A stretch of DNA of 64,000 bases from Rhodobium orientis (GTDB taxonomy: Bacteria; Pseudomonadota; Alphaproteobacteria; Rhizobiales; Rhodobiaceae): the NCBI RefSeq assembly GCF_003258835.1, contig NZ_NPEV01000003.1, positions 62,001-126,000 of the forward strand, given 5' to 3'. Made by a program: the position numbers and the translations under genes. Position 1 is the first letter of the stretch, and every line of letters starts with the position of its first letter. The notes beneath the pieces were generated by a model. It was not told where the DNA came from, ran no database searches, and worked only from the letters and a program-made list of their open reading frames with translations. Below are positions 1 through 9,432 of the stretch, piece after piece.

Positions 1-1493
1 CCATCCGCGTGGAGAGCCCCTATATCGGCGGCGGCTTCGGCGGCAAGCTGTGGCTGCGCGCCGACGAGGTTTTGGCGGCCATCGGCTCACGCGCCGCAAA
101 GGCGCCAGTCAAGCTGGCGCTGCCGCGGCCGTTCATGATGAACAACACCACCCACCGGTCCGCCACCGTCCAGCGCATCCGGCTCGCCGCCGGAGCGGAC
201 GGCAAGCTGACCGGCATCTGGCACGAGGCGGCCTCCCACTCCCTGCCGGGCGGGCGCGGCGAGAACGCAACGGCGCAGACGCCGTTCTTCTATGCCGCGC
301 CCAACCGCCGGGTGCAGCACCACATCATCGAGATGTCGCTGCCGGAAGCCTCAGACATGCGCGCGCCCGGCGAGGCCTCCGGCCTGATGGCGCTGGAAGT
401 CGCCATGGACGAGATGGCCGAGGCGCTGGAGATGGACCCGGTCGAGTTCCGCATCCTCAACGACACGCAGGTCAATCCGTCCGACCCGGACCAGCCATTC
501 TCCGAGCGGCATTTCGTGGAATGCCTGAAGCGCGGCGCGGAGGCCTTCGGCTGGAACGACCGCAACCGGACACCGGCCGGCAAGCGCGAGGGCCAGTGGC
601 TGATCGGCCACGGCATGGCCGGGGCCTATCGCGGCGCGCCGACGCTGAATTCCGGCGCACGGGTGCGGCTGTCGGGCGGTAAACTCATCGTCGAGACGGA
701 CATGACCGATATCGGCACCGGCTCCTACACCATCCTTGCCCAGACGGCGGCGGAAGTGATGGGGCTGACGGTCGAGGATGTGGACATGCGCCTCGGCAAC
801 AGCGCCTATCCGGTCTCGTCCGGCTCCGGCGGCCAGTTCGGCGCGGCCAGTTCCACCGCCGGCGTCTATGCGGCGTGCCTGGCGCTGCGCGAGAAGATCG
901 CGGAGCGGCTGAAGGTCGAGGATCCGGAGTTCCGTGACGGCCGGGTCATCGCCGGCGACAGCGACACGGCGCTCGCCGACCTCGACGGCGAGATCGTTGC
1001 CGAGGACACGATGAAATTCGGTGATTTCAAGAAGGGGTACAAGCTCGCCACCTTCGGCGCCCATTTCGTCGAGGTCGCTGTCCATCGCGGCAGCGGCGAG
1101 ATCCGCGTACGCCGCATGGTGGCGGTCGCCGATTCGGGACGCATCCTCAATCCGATCACGGCGCGCAGCCAGGTGATCGGCGGCATGACCATGGGCGTCG
1201 GCGCGGCGCTGTCTGAGGAAATGGCGCTGGATACGGGTCGCGGCATGTTCGCCAACCACGACCTTGCCGGCTACGAGGTCGCCGTCCATGCGGACATCCC
1301 CGAGCAGGAAGTGATCTTCCTGGACACGGTCGACGAGATATCGTCGCCGCTGAAGGCGAAGGGCGTCGGCGAACTGGGGCTGTGCGGCGTTGCCGCTGCG
1401 GTCGCCAATGCGGTCTATAACGCCACCGGCGTGCGCGTGCGCGACTATCCGGTCACGCTCGACAAGATCATCGACCGGATGCCGGCCGTCTGA
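1..1493 (+). CDS. paoC: Molybdopterin-binding subunit of a PaoC-type aldehyde oxidoreductase (5' end missing)
   Basis: Large molybdenum subunit of the xanthine dehydrogenase family, cut at its 5' end by the window edge; the reading frame is open from base 3. The visible part opens with the SPYIGGGFGGK loop, then MRAPGEASG, and ends with KGVGELGLCG, which carries the catalytic Glu of the family, followed by a C-terminus (VRVRDYPVTLDKI) that resembles PaoC/YagR. These enzymes oxidise aldehydes to acids with a Moco, FeS clusters and FAD; the FeS and FAD subunits would lie upstream, outside the window. Substrate cannot be told from sequence. The next gene runs the other way, so this is the last gene of its transcript. 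Confidence 0.9.
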   Translation, partial: IRVESPYIGGGFGGKLWLRADEVLAAIGSRAAKAPVKLALPRPFMMNNTTHRSATVQRIRLAAGADGKLTGIWHEAASHSLPGGRGENATAQTPFFYAAPNRRVQHHIIEMSLPEASDMRAPGEASGLMALEVAMDEMAEALEMDPVEFRILNDTQVNPSDPDQPFSERHFVECLKRGAEAFGWNDRNRTPAGKREGQWLIGHGMAGAYRGAPTLNSGARVRLSGGKLIVETDMTDIGTGSYTILAQTAAEVMGLTVEDVDMRLGNSAYPVSSGSGGQFGAASSTAGVYAACLALREKIAERLKVEDPEFRDGRVIAGDSDTALADLDGEIVAEDTMKFGDFKKGYKLATFGAHFVEVAVHRGSGEIRVRRMVAVADSGRILNPITARSQVIGGMTMGVGAALSEEMALDTGRGMFANHDLAGYEVAVHADIPEQEVIFLDTVDEISSPLKAKGVGELGLCGVAAAVANAVYNATGVRVRDYPVTLDKIIDRMPAV

Positions 1494-1638
1494 TCGCTCG
1501 CCGCAGCAAGTGCTACCACGACAAGGGGGCGTTCGCCGGCAAGGCGGGCGCCCTCGTCGCGTGTTGTTTAGGCCCGTATTCTTGTCCGAAAACCGGTTTC
1601 CACGTTTCGCTGACGCGGACCTTCGGTTCGGGAATACG

Positions 1639-1908
1639 CTAGTGCGTGCGCAGCCATTCGCGGGCGGAGCGCTGGGCGTCGGCGATCTCGGCGGCCGACA
1701 GTTCGCCGGCGACTTCCTGGCGATACTGCACCGCCTCGCGCTTGCCCTTCATGGCCGCCAGGTTGAACCACTTGTGGGCGGAGACGAGATCCGGCTCGGC
1801 CTCGCGGCCGATGGAGCACATCATGCCGAGGCGGAAGAAGATGTCGCCGCTGGCATCGTCGTGACCCATCGCGGCAAGGTCGGCACTGTTGATTTCAAAT
1901 CGAGCCAT
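1639..1908 (-). CDS. Small Sel1-like repeat protein
   Basis: An 89-residue protein with no signal peptide. Residues about 20 to 60 (GDIFFRLGMMCSIGRE, then SAHKWFNLAAMKGKREA) form a Sel1-type helix pair with the usual AxKWFxLAAxxG signature. Such repeats act as protein-protein adaptors. A GGGAG ribosome site sits about 9 bases before the ATG. It converges on the paoC-like gene and diverges from the DUF2147 gene. Partner and pathway are unknown. Confidence 0.75.
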   Translation of the reverse strand: MARFEINSADLAAMGHDDASGDIFFRLGMMCSIGREAEPDLVSAHKWFNLAAMKGKREAVQYRQEVAGELSAAEIADAQRSAREWLRTH

Positions 1909-2007
1909 CGAACACTACTCCCGTTTCATCTGTTCTCGATGTCGCTTCTATTGGGCTTCTGCCCGCGTTTGATGGGATGAGTGTGCCCAAGGCCCTTGAA
2001 TCACGGG

Positions 2008-2024
2008 TTAAGCTTTGAGCTTAA
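2008..2024. other. Perfect inverted repeat TTAAGCT-3-AGCTTAA in AT-rich intergenic DNA
   Basis: Seven-base arms flank a 3-base centre (TTG) and are followed on the plus strand by TTTTT. It lies in the 450-bp gap between the Sel1-like and DUF2147 genes. It could be a weak terminator or an operator; the stem is AT-rich, so a terminator would be poor. The half-sites are 5 bases too far apart (N9 between TTAA motifs) to be a CtrA box. Confidence 0.35.
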
Positions 2025-2075
2025 TTTTTGAAAAACAAACCTAAAATTCTTTGTAAAATTTACGGAGGATTCAGA

Positions 2076-2150
2076 TTGAATCGCCGGAAAGCCGAAAGGA
2101 CTCAAGGTCCCGCAGATTCAATTCGACCGATACCTGAAACCGACTGTTAA
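2076..2150 (+). CDS. Candidate 24-residue small protein with a strong ribosome site
   Basis: A TTG codon 7 bases after TACGGAGG opens a 24-codon frame ending TAA; the peptide begins (M)NRRKAERTQG and ends IPETDC. The Shine-Dalgarno match is better than for most long genes here and the surroundings are otherwise non-coding, which is the only reason for calling it. No family is recognised. Five GANTC sites (1998, 2068, 2078, 2099, 2115) fall in and just before it. It may instead be a leader peptide or chance. Confidence 0.3.
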   Translation: MNRRKAERTQGPADSIRPIPETDC

Positions 2151-2358
2151 ACATCGACCAATGAAACCCGCGGGCGAGTGCGTCTTTTCTCGCCGGGATC
2201 GGCCGGAGAACCTTGCCGTTTCCGCCACAGTTTCGTCTGCAAGAAAGCTGATCATGCGGTTCATGCCCGGTTCATTGCCCGGCCCCTAGGGTCCGGATCA
2301 ACAGAACGGCGGGCCATTGCCCGCAGAGCGCTTTCTTTCCTTTCGGGAGATCAACGAC

Positions 2359-2823
2359 ATGATCGCACGCACCGCCTCCACCGCCCTTGTTGCCGCCGGC
2401 ACTCTTTTCGGCGCGCTCTCGCTCTCCCCGGCGCTCGCGCAACAGGGCGGAGACGCTATCCTCGGCTTCTGGAAGACGCCGCACGGCGCCACCGTGGAGG
2501 TCGTCCCCTGCGCCACCGGCATCTGCGGCGACATCGTGGAAATGGATGCCCAGGACGGCGTTCCGGGGCCTCAGGTGCGCGACGTCAACCACCCGAACCC
2601 GGATCGCCGCGACCGCAAGCTCCTCGGCACGCGGATCATGCGCAAGGTCGTCAAGACCGGTCCGAACGAGTGGAAGGGCCGCGCCTACCATCCCAAGCAC
2701 GGCCTCAGGATGGCGCCGACCATCACGCTTGTCGGCGACGGCCGGATGAAGCTGACCGCCTGCCTGAAGAAGGCGCCGTCGATCTGCCAGGACGAATACT
2801 GGCAGCGGGTCAACGGCTCCTGA
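2359..2823 (+). CDS. Secreted DUF2147 family protein
   Basis: A 154-residue exported protein. The start chosen is the ATG at 2359 (CGGGAGA about 8 bases upstream), which gives a clean signal peptide ending SPALAQ; a longer frame from 2317 would put extra residues before the signal. The mature part starts GDAILGFWKTPHGATVEVV, typical of DUF2147, whose members fold as small periplasmic beta barrels of unknown function. Two Cys pairs (PCATGIC and CLKKAPSIC) could form disulfides. It is followed at once by a terminator, so it is a single-gene unit. Confidence 0.85.
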   Translation: MIARTASTALVAAGTLFGALSLSPALAQQGGDAILGFWKTPHGATVEVVPCATGICGDIVEMDAQDGVPGPQVRDVNHPNPDRRDRKLLGTRIMRKVVKTGPNEWKGRAYHPKHGLRMAPTITLVGDGRMKLTACLKKAPSICQDEYWQRVNGS

Positions 2824-2849
2824 TCAAGGAAAACGACTGCAGAAGGACA

Positions 2850-2880
2850 AGGAGCGGCGCCACACGCCGCTCCTTTTTTG
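2850..2880 (+). terminator. Rho-independent terminator after the DUF2147 gene
   Basis: Perfect 9-base stem GGAGCGGCG / CGCCGCTCC with a 5-base loop, followed by TTTTTT. It also lies just past the stop of the convergent glutathione transferase gene and may serve both. Confidence 0.85.
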
Positions 2881-2897
2881 TTGGCGTTGGGCCCGGC

Positions 2898-3605
2898 TCA
2901 GTCCCGCGCGCGCTGGCCGAACAGCACGGACTGGGCGCCCTTATCGGCGGAGAGGTTGAACTTCTCGCGCTCCGCCTTGCCGACCTCGAAGCCGCGCTGC
3001 ACCGCAGGGCGGGCGTTCATCGCCTCGAACCAGCGCTTCAGGTGCGGGAAGTCGGCAATGTCCTGGCCCTGGTTCTCATAGGGCCGGATCCAGCCGATTG
3101 ACGCCATGTCGGCGATGGAATAGTCGCCGGCGAGGTACTCCCGGTCGGCAAGGCGCTTGTTGATGACGCCGTAGAGCCGGTTGACCTCGTTGGTGTAGCG
3201 GTCGATGGCGTAGGGGACCTTTTCCGGCGCGTACTGGCGGAAATGGTGGGCCTGGCCGGCCATCGGTCCGAGCCCGCCCATCTGCCACATCAGCCACTGT
3301 TCGACCTCAACCCGGCCGCGCTCGTCGGCGGGGTAGAACTTGCCGAACTTGCGGCCGAGATAAAGGAGGATGGCGCCGGACTCAAAGACCGAGATCGGCG
3401 ACCCGTCCGGGCCTTCCGGATCGATGATCGCCGGCATGCGGTTGTTCGGCGAGATCGCCAGGAACTCCGGCTTGAACTGGTCGCCCTGGCCGATATTGAT
3501 CATGTTCAGGTTGTAGGGAGTACCGAGCTCTTCCAGCATGATGGAAATCTTCCATCCGTTCGGCGTCGGCCAGTAGAAAAGCTCGATCGGTGTTGTCTGC
3601 TGCAT
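2898..3605 (-). CDS. Glutathione S-transferase family protein, YghU/YfcG-like
   Basis: Residues 8 to 90 form the thioredoxin-fold N-terminal domain (YWPTPNGWKISIMLEELG and the VFESGAILLYLG glutathione site); the rest is the all-helical C-terminal domain (YSIADMASIGWI, FPHLKRW). The TPNGxKxxIxLEE start is the mark of the nu-class disulfide-bond oxidoreductases YfcG/YghU, which reduce disulfides or peroxides with glutathione and lack a classical Cys/Ser catalytic residue. Length 235 fits. Cytosolic. It stands alone, divergent from nothing close and downstream of no operon. Confidence 0.88.
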   Translation of the reverse strand: MQQTTPIELFYWPTPNGWKISIMLEELGTPYNLNMINIGQGDQFKPEFLAISPNNRMPAIIDPEGPDGSPISVFESGAILLYLGRKFGKFYPADERGRVEVEQWLMWQMGGLGPMAGQAHHFRQYAPEKVPYAIDRYTNEVNRLYGVINKRLADREYLAGDYSIADMASIGWIRPYENQGQDIADFPHLKRWFEAMNARPAVQRGFEVGKAEREKFNLSADKGAQSVLFGQRARD

Positions 3606-3700
3606 GGTCCCTCTTTTCCTTCACTCCGGCCTGTCGCCGGGCACGCTGTTGCAGCGCGTTCAGCGGCAGAGGATAGCGGGGGACGATGACATTTCCAGCC

Positions 3701-5536
3701 TCAGGCGGCCGTTTCCTCCATCACCCTTGCGGGAGCGCCTTTCGCGGCGTCGTCGGAGAGCGGGCCGGCGCCGGCCAGCACCTGGTGCAGGGCCCGGGCG
3801 CGACCGAGAACGGTTTCAGGCTCGGTCTCGGCCGGGGTCAGCAGCACGCGGCCCCCGGCGGCGGCGCGTCCGACGGCCGGTGCGGCGGTGAGCGAAATGA
3901 CGGCGGGGGCGAGAATCAGCGGCACCGTCACCGGCCACAGCCAGACCAGCAGTTTCGGGGCGAAGAACCAGGCGACGGTCATCGCGGCGATGCCGGTCAG
4001 CATCATCCACCAGGTGGCTTTCAGCCCGGTCCACAGGCCGACCGAGCCGTCCGAGCGGTTTGCCGCCGGCCAGCCGCTGTCGCGGCCGCTGAGCACCTGC
4101 AGCACCGAGCGGGTCTGGAACATCATGTTGATGGGCGCGACGATGCTGGACAGCACCAGTTCGATGACGGCGCTGGAGACCATCGCCGCCTTGCCGCCGA
4201 ACGGCCTCAGATTCTCCTGGACGAGGCCGCGCCAGACGATCAGCGCCTTCGGCAGCACCAGGAGGGCGACGATGCCGAGCACCAGGATGATCGCCTTGTT
4301 GCGCTCCGGCTGTGGGAACACGGGCTGGCCGCTGCCCTCGATCGGGAAATAGACCGGTGCGGGGGCGACAATGACGGCCATCAGGCTGGCGATCAGGAAC
4401 AGCGCCCACATCGGCGAGGCGAGATAGGACAAGATCCCCTGCACGAGCGAGGTGCGGCTCCAATAGGGCATGCCCGGCGTGCCGATGATCTTGGAATGCT
4501 GCAGATTTCCCTGGCACCAGCGGCGGTCGCGCTTGGCGTATTCCAGGAGGTTGGCCGGCGCTTCCTCGTAGGAGCCGCCGAGATCCGGATCGACCCGCAC
4601 CTTCCAGCTGTTGCGGGCGAGCAGCGCGGCCTCGACGAAGTCGTGGCTCAGGACGTCGCCGCCGAAGGGCGGTTTTCCCGGCAGGGTCGGCAGGCCGCAG
4701 GAGCCGGCGAAGGCCTCGATGCGGATCAGCGCATTGTGGCCCCAGAACGGGCCCTGGCGGCCCTGCAGGGCAGCAATGCCCCGAGTGAAGATCGGCGCGT
4801 AAAGGGCGGCGGAGAACTGCAGCGCACGGCCGAATAGCGACGACTGGCCGGTGACCACCGGCAGGGTCTGCAACAGGCCGAGCTTGGGGTCGGCGTCCAT
4901 GCGCCGGACCATTTCCAGGATGGTCTGCGCGCTCATCACGCTGTCGGCGTCGAGCACCAGCATGGATCCGTAGGCGCCGCCGGAGGTGGTGACGAACGAC
5001 TTGATGTTGCCGGCCTTGCGGCCGGTATTTTCCGTGCGGCGGCGATAGAAGATGCGGTTGCCGGCACCGAAGCGGGTCAGAACGTCGCGATAGAGCCGCT
5101 TTTCCTCTTCCGCGCGCTGCTCGTTGGTGCTGTCGGACAGGATGTGGAAATCGAACGCATCGCCATGCCCGCTCGCCTGGATTTCCTCATACATGGCAAG
5201 GACGTTGGCAAAGACCGCCGAGGCGTCCTCATTGTAGACGGGCATCAATACGGCCACGCGCTGGGCGGGGCCGCCCCAGTCGTCCGCCGTGCCGCGCGGC
5301 TCCATCGGGAAGATGAGGCCGAGGACGGCGGTACAGGCGCCCCAGGCGAGCCAGCCGGTGGTCGCCGCCAGGAGCACGACGCGCACGGCATCGAGCGCGT
5401 CAAACCCGTCGGAGGCGACGACGTCGAGGAACAACCCCATGGCGATCGCCGTCAGGACGACGGTCAGCACGACCGCGCCGAGGCGACGGATGTGGATCGA
5501 TAAGGGTTCGGGCGTCGGCTGGAACGGGGCGCGCAC
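3701..5536 (-). CDS. opgH: Osmoregulated periplasmic glucan glucosyltransferase
   Basis: Inner-membrane family 2 glycosyltransferase that polymerises UDP-glucose into the beta-1,2 glucan backbone. Seen: two N-terminal membrane segments (about 15 to 70), a cytoplasmic GT2 domain starting VAVLMPVYNED with LVLDADSVM (DxD) and the RRWCQGNLQH (Q-RW type) motif, then several membrane helices. At 611 residues it is much shorter than E. coli OpgH because the long N-terminal extension is absent. The start is GTG at 5536, preceded by CAGGACC. Third gene of the opgG-opgI-opgH operon, 39 bases after opgI. Confidence 0.95.
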   Translation of the reverse strand: MRAPFQPTPEPLSIHIRRLGAVVLTVVLTAIAMGLFLDVVASDGFDALDAVRVVLLAATTGWLAWGACTAVLGLIFPMEPRGTADDWGGPAQRVAVLMPVYNEDASAVFANVLAMYEEIQASGHGDAFDFHILSDSTNEQRAEEEKRLYRDVLTRFGAGNRIFYRRRTENTGRKAGNIKSFVTTSGGAYGSMLVLDADSVMSAQTILEMVRRMDADPKLGLLQTLPVVTGQSSLFGRALQFSAALYAPIFTRGIAALQGRQGPFWGHNALIRIEAFAGSCGLPTLPGKPPFGGDVLSHDFVEAALLARNSWKVRVDPDLGGSYEEAPANLLEYAKRDRRWCQGNLQHSKIIGTPGMPYWSRTSLVQGILSYLASPMWALFLIASLMAVIVAPAPVYFPIEGSGQPVFPQPERNKAIILVLGIVALLVLPKALIVWRGLVQENLRPFGGKAAMVSSAVIELVLSSIVAPINMMFQTRSVLQVLSGRDSGWPAANRSDGSVGLWTGLKATWWMMLTGIAAMTVAWFFAPKLLVWLWPVTVPLILAPAVISLTAAPAVGRAAAGGRVLLTPAETEPETVLGRARALHQVLAGAGPLSDDAAKGAPARVMEETAA

Positions 5537-5575
5537 GGTCCTGAGGTCCTGATATCTGGATGGGAGATGCGCGCC

Positions 5576-5944
5576 TTAGCGGGCGCGCACCCGGATACGG
5601 CGCCAGGAAAGCACCGGGACGGAAATCTCCCGCGGCTGCCAGCCGAGTTCCTGGGCGGGCATCACCATCGGCGCACGGGGCGGCGGCATGTCGAGAGCCG
5701 CCTCGATGGCCGTGATGGTGCCCCGCTCGGCGGTGTCCGTCGCCACCGCATAGGCGTCGACGTCCTGCAGGCCGAGACGGCCGGCCGCGTCGTGGATCAT
5801 CTCCGGGGCAGCGGACGGCTCCAGGTCGCCGCGGCCGAGCCGCGTCAGCCAGACGCCATAGGCAACGGTTTCGGTCCGCTCTGCCGCGTCGGGAAAACGG
5901 GCGGCATCGGTAGCGGGCGGGGTGTCAATCTCCAGAAGGGTCAT
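5576..5944 (-). CDS. opgI: OpgI-like small protein between opgG and opgH
   Basis: A 122-residue protein beginning MTLLEIDTPPA, with no signal peptide or membrane segment. Its ATG overlaps the opgG stop as ATGA (5941-5944), so the two are translationally coupled. In Rhodobacter sphaeroides a small gene of unknown role, opgI, sits in the same place in an opgGIH operon; the symbol is assigned on position and size, not on a recognised domain. A Pro-rich middle (DMPPPRAPM) and a basic tail (RRIRVRAR) are visible. It could tune or tether OpgH; that is inference. Confidence 0.65.
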   Translation of the reverse strand: MTLLEIDTPPATDAARFPDAAERTETVAYGVWLTRLGRGDLEPSAAPEMIHDAAGRLGLQDVDAYAVATDTAERGTITAIEAALDMPPPRAPMVMPAQELGWQPREISVPVLSWRRIRVRAR

Positions 5945-7506
5945 TCTACACTCCATTGGTACAGCCAGGTTTCGCTCAAACGAGCGTCCTCGAAGGTTAG
6001 ATAGGCACGTAATTCGACCGGATCGTCGCTGGAGCGGCGCACATCGGCGATGAGGCGCCAGCAATCTTCATGCGGCATCCGCTGCACGACCGTGGAGACG
6101 ATCTCCGCGTTCGAGGCCTCCAGATGCGGCTTGACGGCCGCATCCTTCGGCAGGTTGGAAAGCACACCGCCGCGGAAATCGACGACGAACTTGCGCATCT
6201 CCGGATCGATCTCGAGGCCCGCGACGCCGCCGTGACCGGTGTGGGTCGCGATGACCTCGGCAAGGTCGGTGCTGCCGGAGCGGTCGCCCCAGCGCATGCG
6301 GTAGCGGTATTCCCTCTCGTCGCCCGCTTCCGGCTCCTTAGCCGGCTGCCAGAAGGCGACGATGTTGTCGTTGGTCTCGCTGTCGCTGGGGATTTCGGCC
6401 AGGACCACGCGGCCCTGCCCCCAGTCGTTGAGCGGCTCGATCCAGGCCGTCGGGCGCCGTTCGTAATGCGCCTCAAGGTCCTGGTAGTTGCCGAATTCGC
6501 GGTCGCGCTGGGCGAGGCCAAAACCCTTGGGATTGGCGACGCGGAAGAAGCTGACCCGCAGCGAGCCCGGATTGCGCAGCGGCCGGACCGCCTGCTCGTC
6601 ATTGCCGTTGAGGATGACCAGCGTGTCGCTGTCATGCACTTCGGGGCGGTAGTCGTCGAAGCCACGGTCGTCGTTTTCCCCGAACAGATACATACTCGTC
6701 AGGGGGGCAACACCCAAACGGTCGATCCGGTTCCGGAAAAAGAGTCGTGCCGTGACGTCGACAACGGTTTCGTCGCCCGGCGTGATCTCGAAAGCATAGG
6801 CGCCGGTGACGCGCGGGCTCTCAAGGCTCGCCCACAGGCGGATGGTGCGCTCGTCGACGCCCGGCGGGGCGATGTAGAACGCGGTGAAGGCCGGAAACTC
6901 CTCCGGCTCGGACGATGCCGTATCGATGGCAAGGCCGCGGGACGACAGGCCATAGACCGACTGCCGGCCGAGGGCGCGGAAATAGCTGGCGCCGAGGAAC
7001 GCGACCACCTCGTCCATATAGTCCGGACGCTTCAGCGGATAGTGCAGGCGGAAACCGGCCACGCCCGGCATCTCGAAATCGTCGAATTCGGTCTCGTCGA
7101 GCGGCGCGTCGTAGCGGAAATCGTGGCCGGTGAAGGCGACCGGATCGGCGCGGTCGTCGCGCACCTCGTAGATCGTCACCGGCTGCTTGAACAACCAGCC
7201 AGGATGGAACGCCTGGAGCTGGTAGCGCGCGCCGGTGTCGCGCCACAGGGAATGGTCGGGACGGAAACGGATCGCGCGGTGCTGGTCATAGGTGAGCGAT
7301 TGCACCTTTTCCGGCAGCGGCGATTCCGGCTTTTGCCATGCCTCCTTGGCCTTGGCACGCATGCGCTCGGTCAGGATATCGAACGAGAAGGCCTCGCCCG
7401 CCTCCGGCCTGGTGGTGGCCGCAAAAGCGCGCGAAAGCGGAAGGGACACGCCTCCGGCCAAACTCAAAAAACTAACGCTGGACTGCAGGAACCGGCGACG
7501 GTCCAT
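5941..7506 (-). CDS. opgG: Periplasmic glucan biosynthesis protein OpgG/OpgD, Tat-exported
   Basis: Opens with MDRRRFLQSS, a twin-arginine signal as in OpgD, followed by a hydrophobic stretch and cleavage near AFA-A. The mature protein matches the OpgG/MdoG family (FRPDHSLWRD, WGQGRVVLAEIPSDSETNDN, FVVDFRGG), periplasmic proteins that shape or branch the glucans made by OpgH. The ATG at 7506 is preferred to an in-frame GTG at 7515 because of the GGGGGT about 8 bases upstream. First gene of the operon; it is translationally coupled to opgI. By the Tat signal alone it could be named opgD. Confidence 0.93.
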   Translation of the reverse strand: MDRRRFLQSSVSFLSLAGGVSLPLSRAFAATTRPEAGEAFSFDILTERMRAKAKEAWQKPESPLPEKVQSLTYDQHRAIRFRPDHSLWRDTGARYQLQAFHPGWLFKQPVTIYEVRDDRADPVAFTGHDFRYDAPLDETEFDDFEMPGVAGFRLHYPLKRPDYMDEVVAFLGASYFRALGRQSVYGLSSRGLAIDTASSEPEEFPAFTAFYIAPPGVDERTIRLWASLESPRVTGAYAFEITPGDETVVDVTARLFFRNRIDRLGVAPLTSMYLFGENDDRGFDDYRPEVHDSDTLVILNGNDEQAVRPLRNPGSLRVSFFRVANPKGFGLAQRDREFGNYQDLEAHYERRPTAWIEPLNDWGQGRVVLAEIPSDSETNDNIVAFWQPAKEPEAGDEREYRYRMRWGDRSGSTDLAEVIATHTGHGGVAGLEIDPEMRKFVVDFRGGVLSNLPKDAAVKPHLEASNAEIVSTVVQRMPHEDCWRLIADVRRSSDDPVELRAYLTFEDARLSETWLYQWSVE

Positions 7507-7947
7507 CAGTAACACCCCCGACTAAATTTCGCCCAAGCAGGGGTTGAAGGCCCCTTGCAGCCACTAGCCTAGTGTCAAAAATGCGGCGAAAACACGAAAC
7601 GACGTGCCCGTATAACGTCGAAACGGGGATTTGGTTCCGATTTTTCGCGAGCTAAATTGTTGCAGCGCCATATAGTGAAATCCGGTTTCATTACAACAGG
7701 GTGACGGAATCCGAAATTCCGCGGAAACGCGCTGCAACAGGGCAAAAGGGGCGTGCGGCGGGCCGCCGCGCCCCCCAAAAAATTAGGTCCTGGGAAAAAT
7801 ACCTAGTGAGCCGCCACCAACATAGAGGATTACCGCAAGGTTTCGGTGGCAATGCAGAACACAACCGCTGCGCCGCCGCGGCGGGTCGTGCCGTCACGCG
7901 CGCAAAATGCCGACCGCGGGGCCGACCAACGGCCGGCTCCGGGCCGA
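7507..7947. other. Intergenic region upstream of the opg operon, no gene seen
   Basis: The 441 bases between opgG and gatB (both on the minus strand) hold no convincing frame. The half nearer opgG is AT-richer than its surroundings and should carry the opg promoter; CGACGT-9-ACGTCG (7600-7620) is a short inverted repeat there. The half nearer gatB is GC-rich and would be the gatB 3' region; no clear terminator is visible. Confidence 0.5.
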
Positions 7948-9432
7948 TCAGTCGATGCCGATCTTCTTCTTCAGCAGGTCGTTGACGGCCTGCGGGTTGG
8001 CCTTGCCGCCGGACGCCTTCATCACCTGGCCGACAAACCAGCCGACGAGGCCCGGCTTTTCGCGGGCCTGCTCGACCTTTTCGGGATTGGCGGCGATCAC
8101 CTCGTCGACGACCTTCTCGATGGCGCCGAGGTCGGTGACCTGCTTCATGCCGCGTTTCTCGACGATCTCGGCCGGATCGCCGCCCTCGGCCCAGACGATC
8201 TCAAAGACGTCCTTGGCGATCTTGCCGGAGATGGTGCCGTCCTGGACGAGGTCGATGACGCCGCCGACCTGCTCGGCCGAGACCGGGCTCGCGGAAATAT
8301 CCCGGCCTTCCTTATTGAGGCGGCCGAAGAGCTCGTTGATCACCCAGTTGGCGGCCTGCTTGGCGTCGCGGCCCTTGGCGACCTTCTCGAAGAAGTCCGC
8401 CGATTCCCGGTCGACGACGAGGATGTCGGCGTCATAGGGCGACAGCCCGTAGTCGGCGATGAAGCGGGCGCGCTTGTCGTCCGGCAGCTCCGGCAGGCCG
8501 ACCTTCAGGGCCTCCACATAGGCGTCGTCGAACTCCAGCGGCAACAGGTCCGGGTCCGGGAAGTAGCGGTAGTCGTGCGCCTCCTCCTTGGAGCGCATGG
8601 AGCGGGTCTCGCCCTTTGCCGGATCGAACAGGCGGGTTTCCTGGTCGATTGTGCCGCCGTCCTCCAGGATGCCGATCTGGCGGCGCGCCTCGTATTCGAT
8701 CGCCTGGCCGGCAAAGCGCATGGAGTTGACGTTTTTGATCTCGCAGCGGGTGCCGAAGCCCTCGCCCGGCCGGCGCACCGAGACGTTGACGTCGGCGCGC
8801 AGGTTTCCCTTTTCCATGTCGGCGTCGGACGAGCCGATATAGCGCAGAATGGTGCGCAGCTTGGAGATGTAGGCCTTGGCCTCGTCGGAGGAGCGCATGT
8901 CGGGCTTGGAGACGATCTCCATCAGCGCCACGCCGGACCGGTTGAGGTCGACATAAGACTTGGTCGGATGCAGATCGTGGATCGACTTGCCGGCGTCCTG
9001 TTCCAGGTGCAGGCGCTCGATGCCGATGCGGATCTCCTCGCCGTCCCCCAACTCCAGGATGACCTCGCCCTCGCCGACGATCGGCTGCTTGAACTGGGAG
9101 ATCTGGTAGCCCTGGGGCAGGTCCGGATAGAAGTAGTTCTTGCGGTCGAAGACGCTCTTGTTGTTGATCTCGGCCTTCAGGCCGAGGCCGGTGCGGATCG
9201 CCTGCTTGACGCATTCCTCGTTGATCACCGGCAGCATGCCGGGCATCGCCGCATCGACCAGCGAGACGTGGTCGTTGGGGCTGGCGCCGAACTCGGTCGA
9301 CGAGCCGGAAAACAGCTTCGCCTCGGACTGCACCTGGGCATGGACTTCCAGGCCGATGATGATTTCCCAGTCGCCGGTGGCGCCCTTGACCAGGTTCTTC
9401 GGATTGGTGTTGCGGGTATCGACGAGGGTCAT
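7948..9432 (-). CDS. gatB: Asp-tRNA(Asn)/Glu-tRNA(Gln) amidotransferase subunit B
   Basis: 494 residues, normal for GatB. Signatures: [10 protein letters not shown] near the N-terminus, [26 protein letters not shown], and a C-terminal GatB/YqeY tail domain ([18 protein letters not shown]). With GatA and GatC, not in the window, it transamidates Glu-tRNA(Gln) and Asp-tRNA(Asn) in the cytosol. This genome therefore probably uses the indirect route to Gln-tRNA. It appears as a single-gene unit with a 439-base upstream gap. Confidence 0.97.
   Translation of the reverse strand: MTLVDTRNTNPKNLVKGATGDWEIIIGLEVHAQVQSEAKLFSGSSTEFGASPNDHVSLVDAAMPGMLPVINEECVKQAIRTGLGLKAEINNKSVFDRKNYFYPDLPQGYQISQFKQPIVGEGEVILELGDGEEIRIGIERLHLEQDAGKSIHDLHPTKSYVDLNRSGVALMEIVSKPDMRSSDEAKAYISKLRTILRYIGSSDADMEKGNLRADVNVSVRRPGEGFGTRCEIKNVNSMRFAGQAIEYEARRQIGILEDGGTIDQETRLFDPAKGETRSMRSKEEAHDYRYFPDPDLLPLEFDDAYVEALKVGLPELPDDKRARFIADYGLSPYDADILVVDRESADFFEKVAKGRDAKQAANWVINELFGRLNKEGRDISASPVSAEQVGGVIDLVQDGTISGKIAKDVFEIVWAEGGDPAEIVEKRGMKQVTDLGAIEKVVDEVIAANPEKVEQAREKPGLVGWFVGQVMKASGGKANPQAVNDLLKKKIGID

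Noticed and set aside
2008-2024. The TTAAGCT dyad as a CtrA box
   Set aside because: TTAA half-sites are 9 bases apart, not 7.
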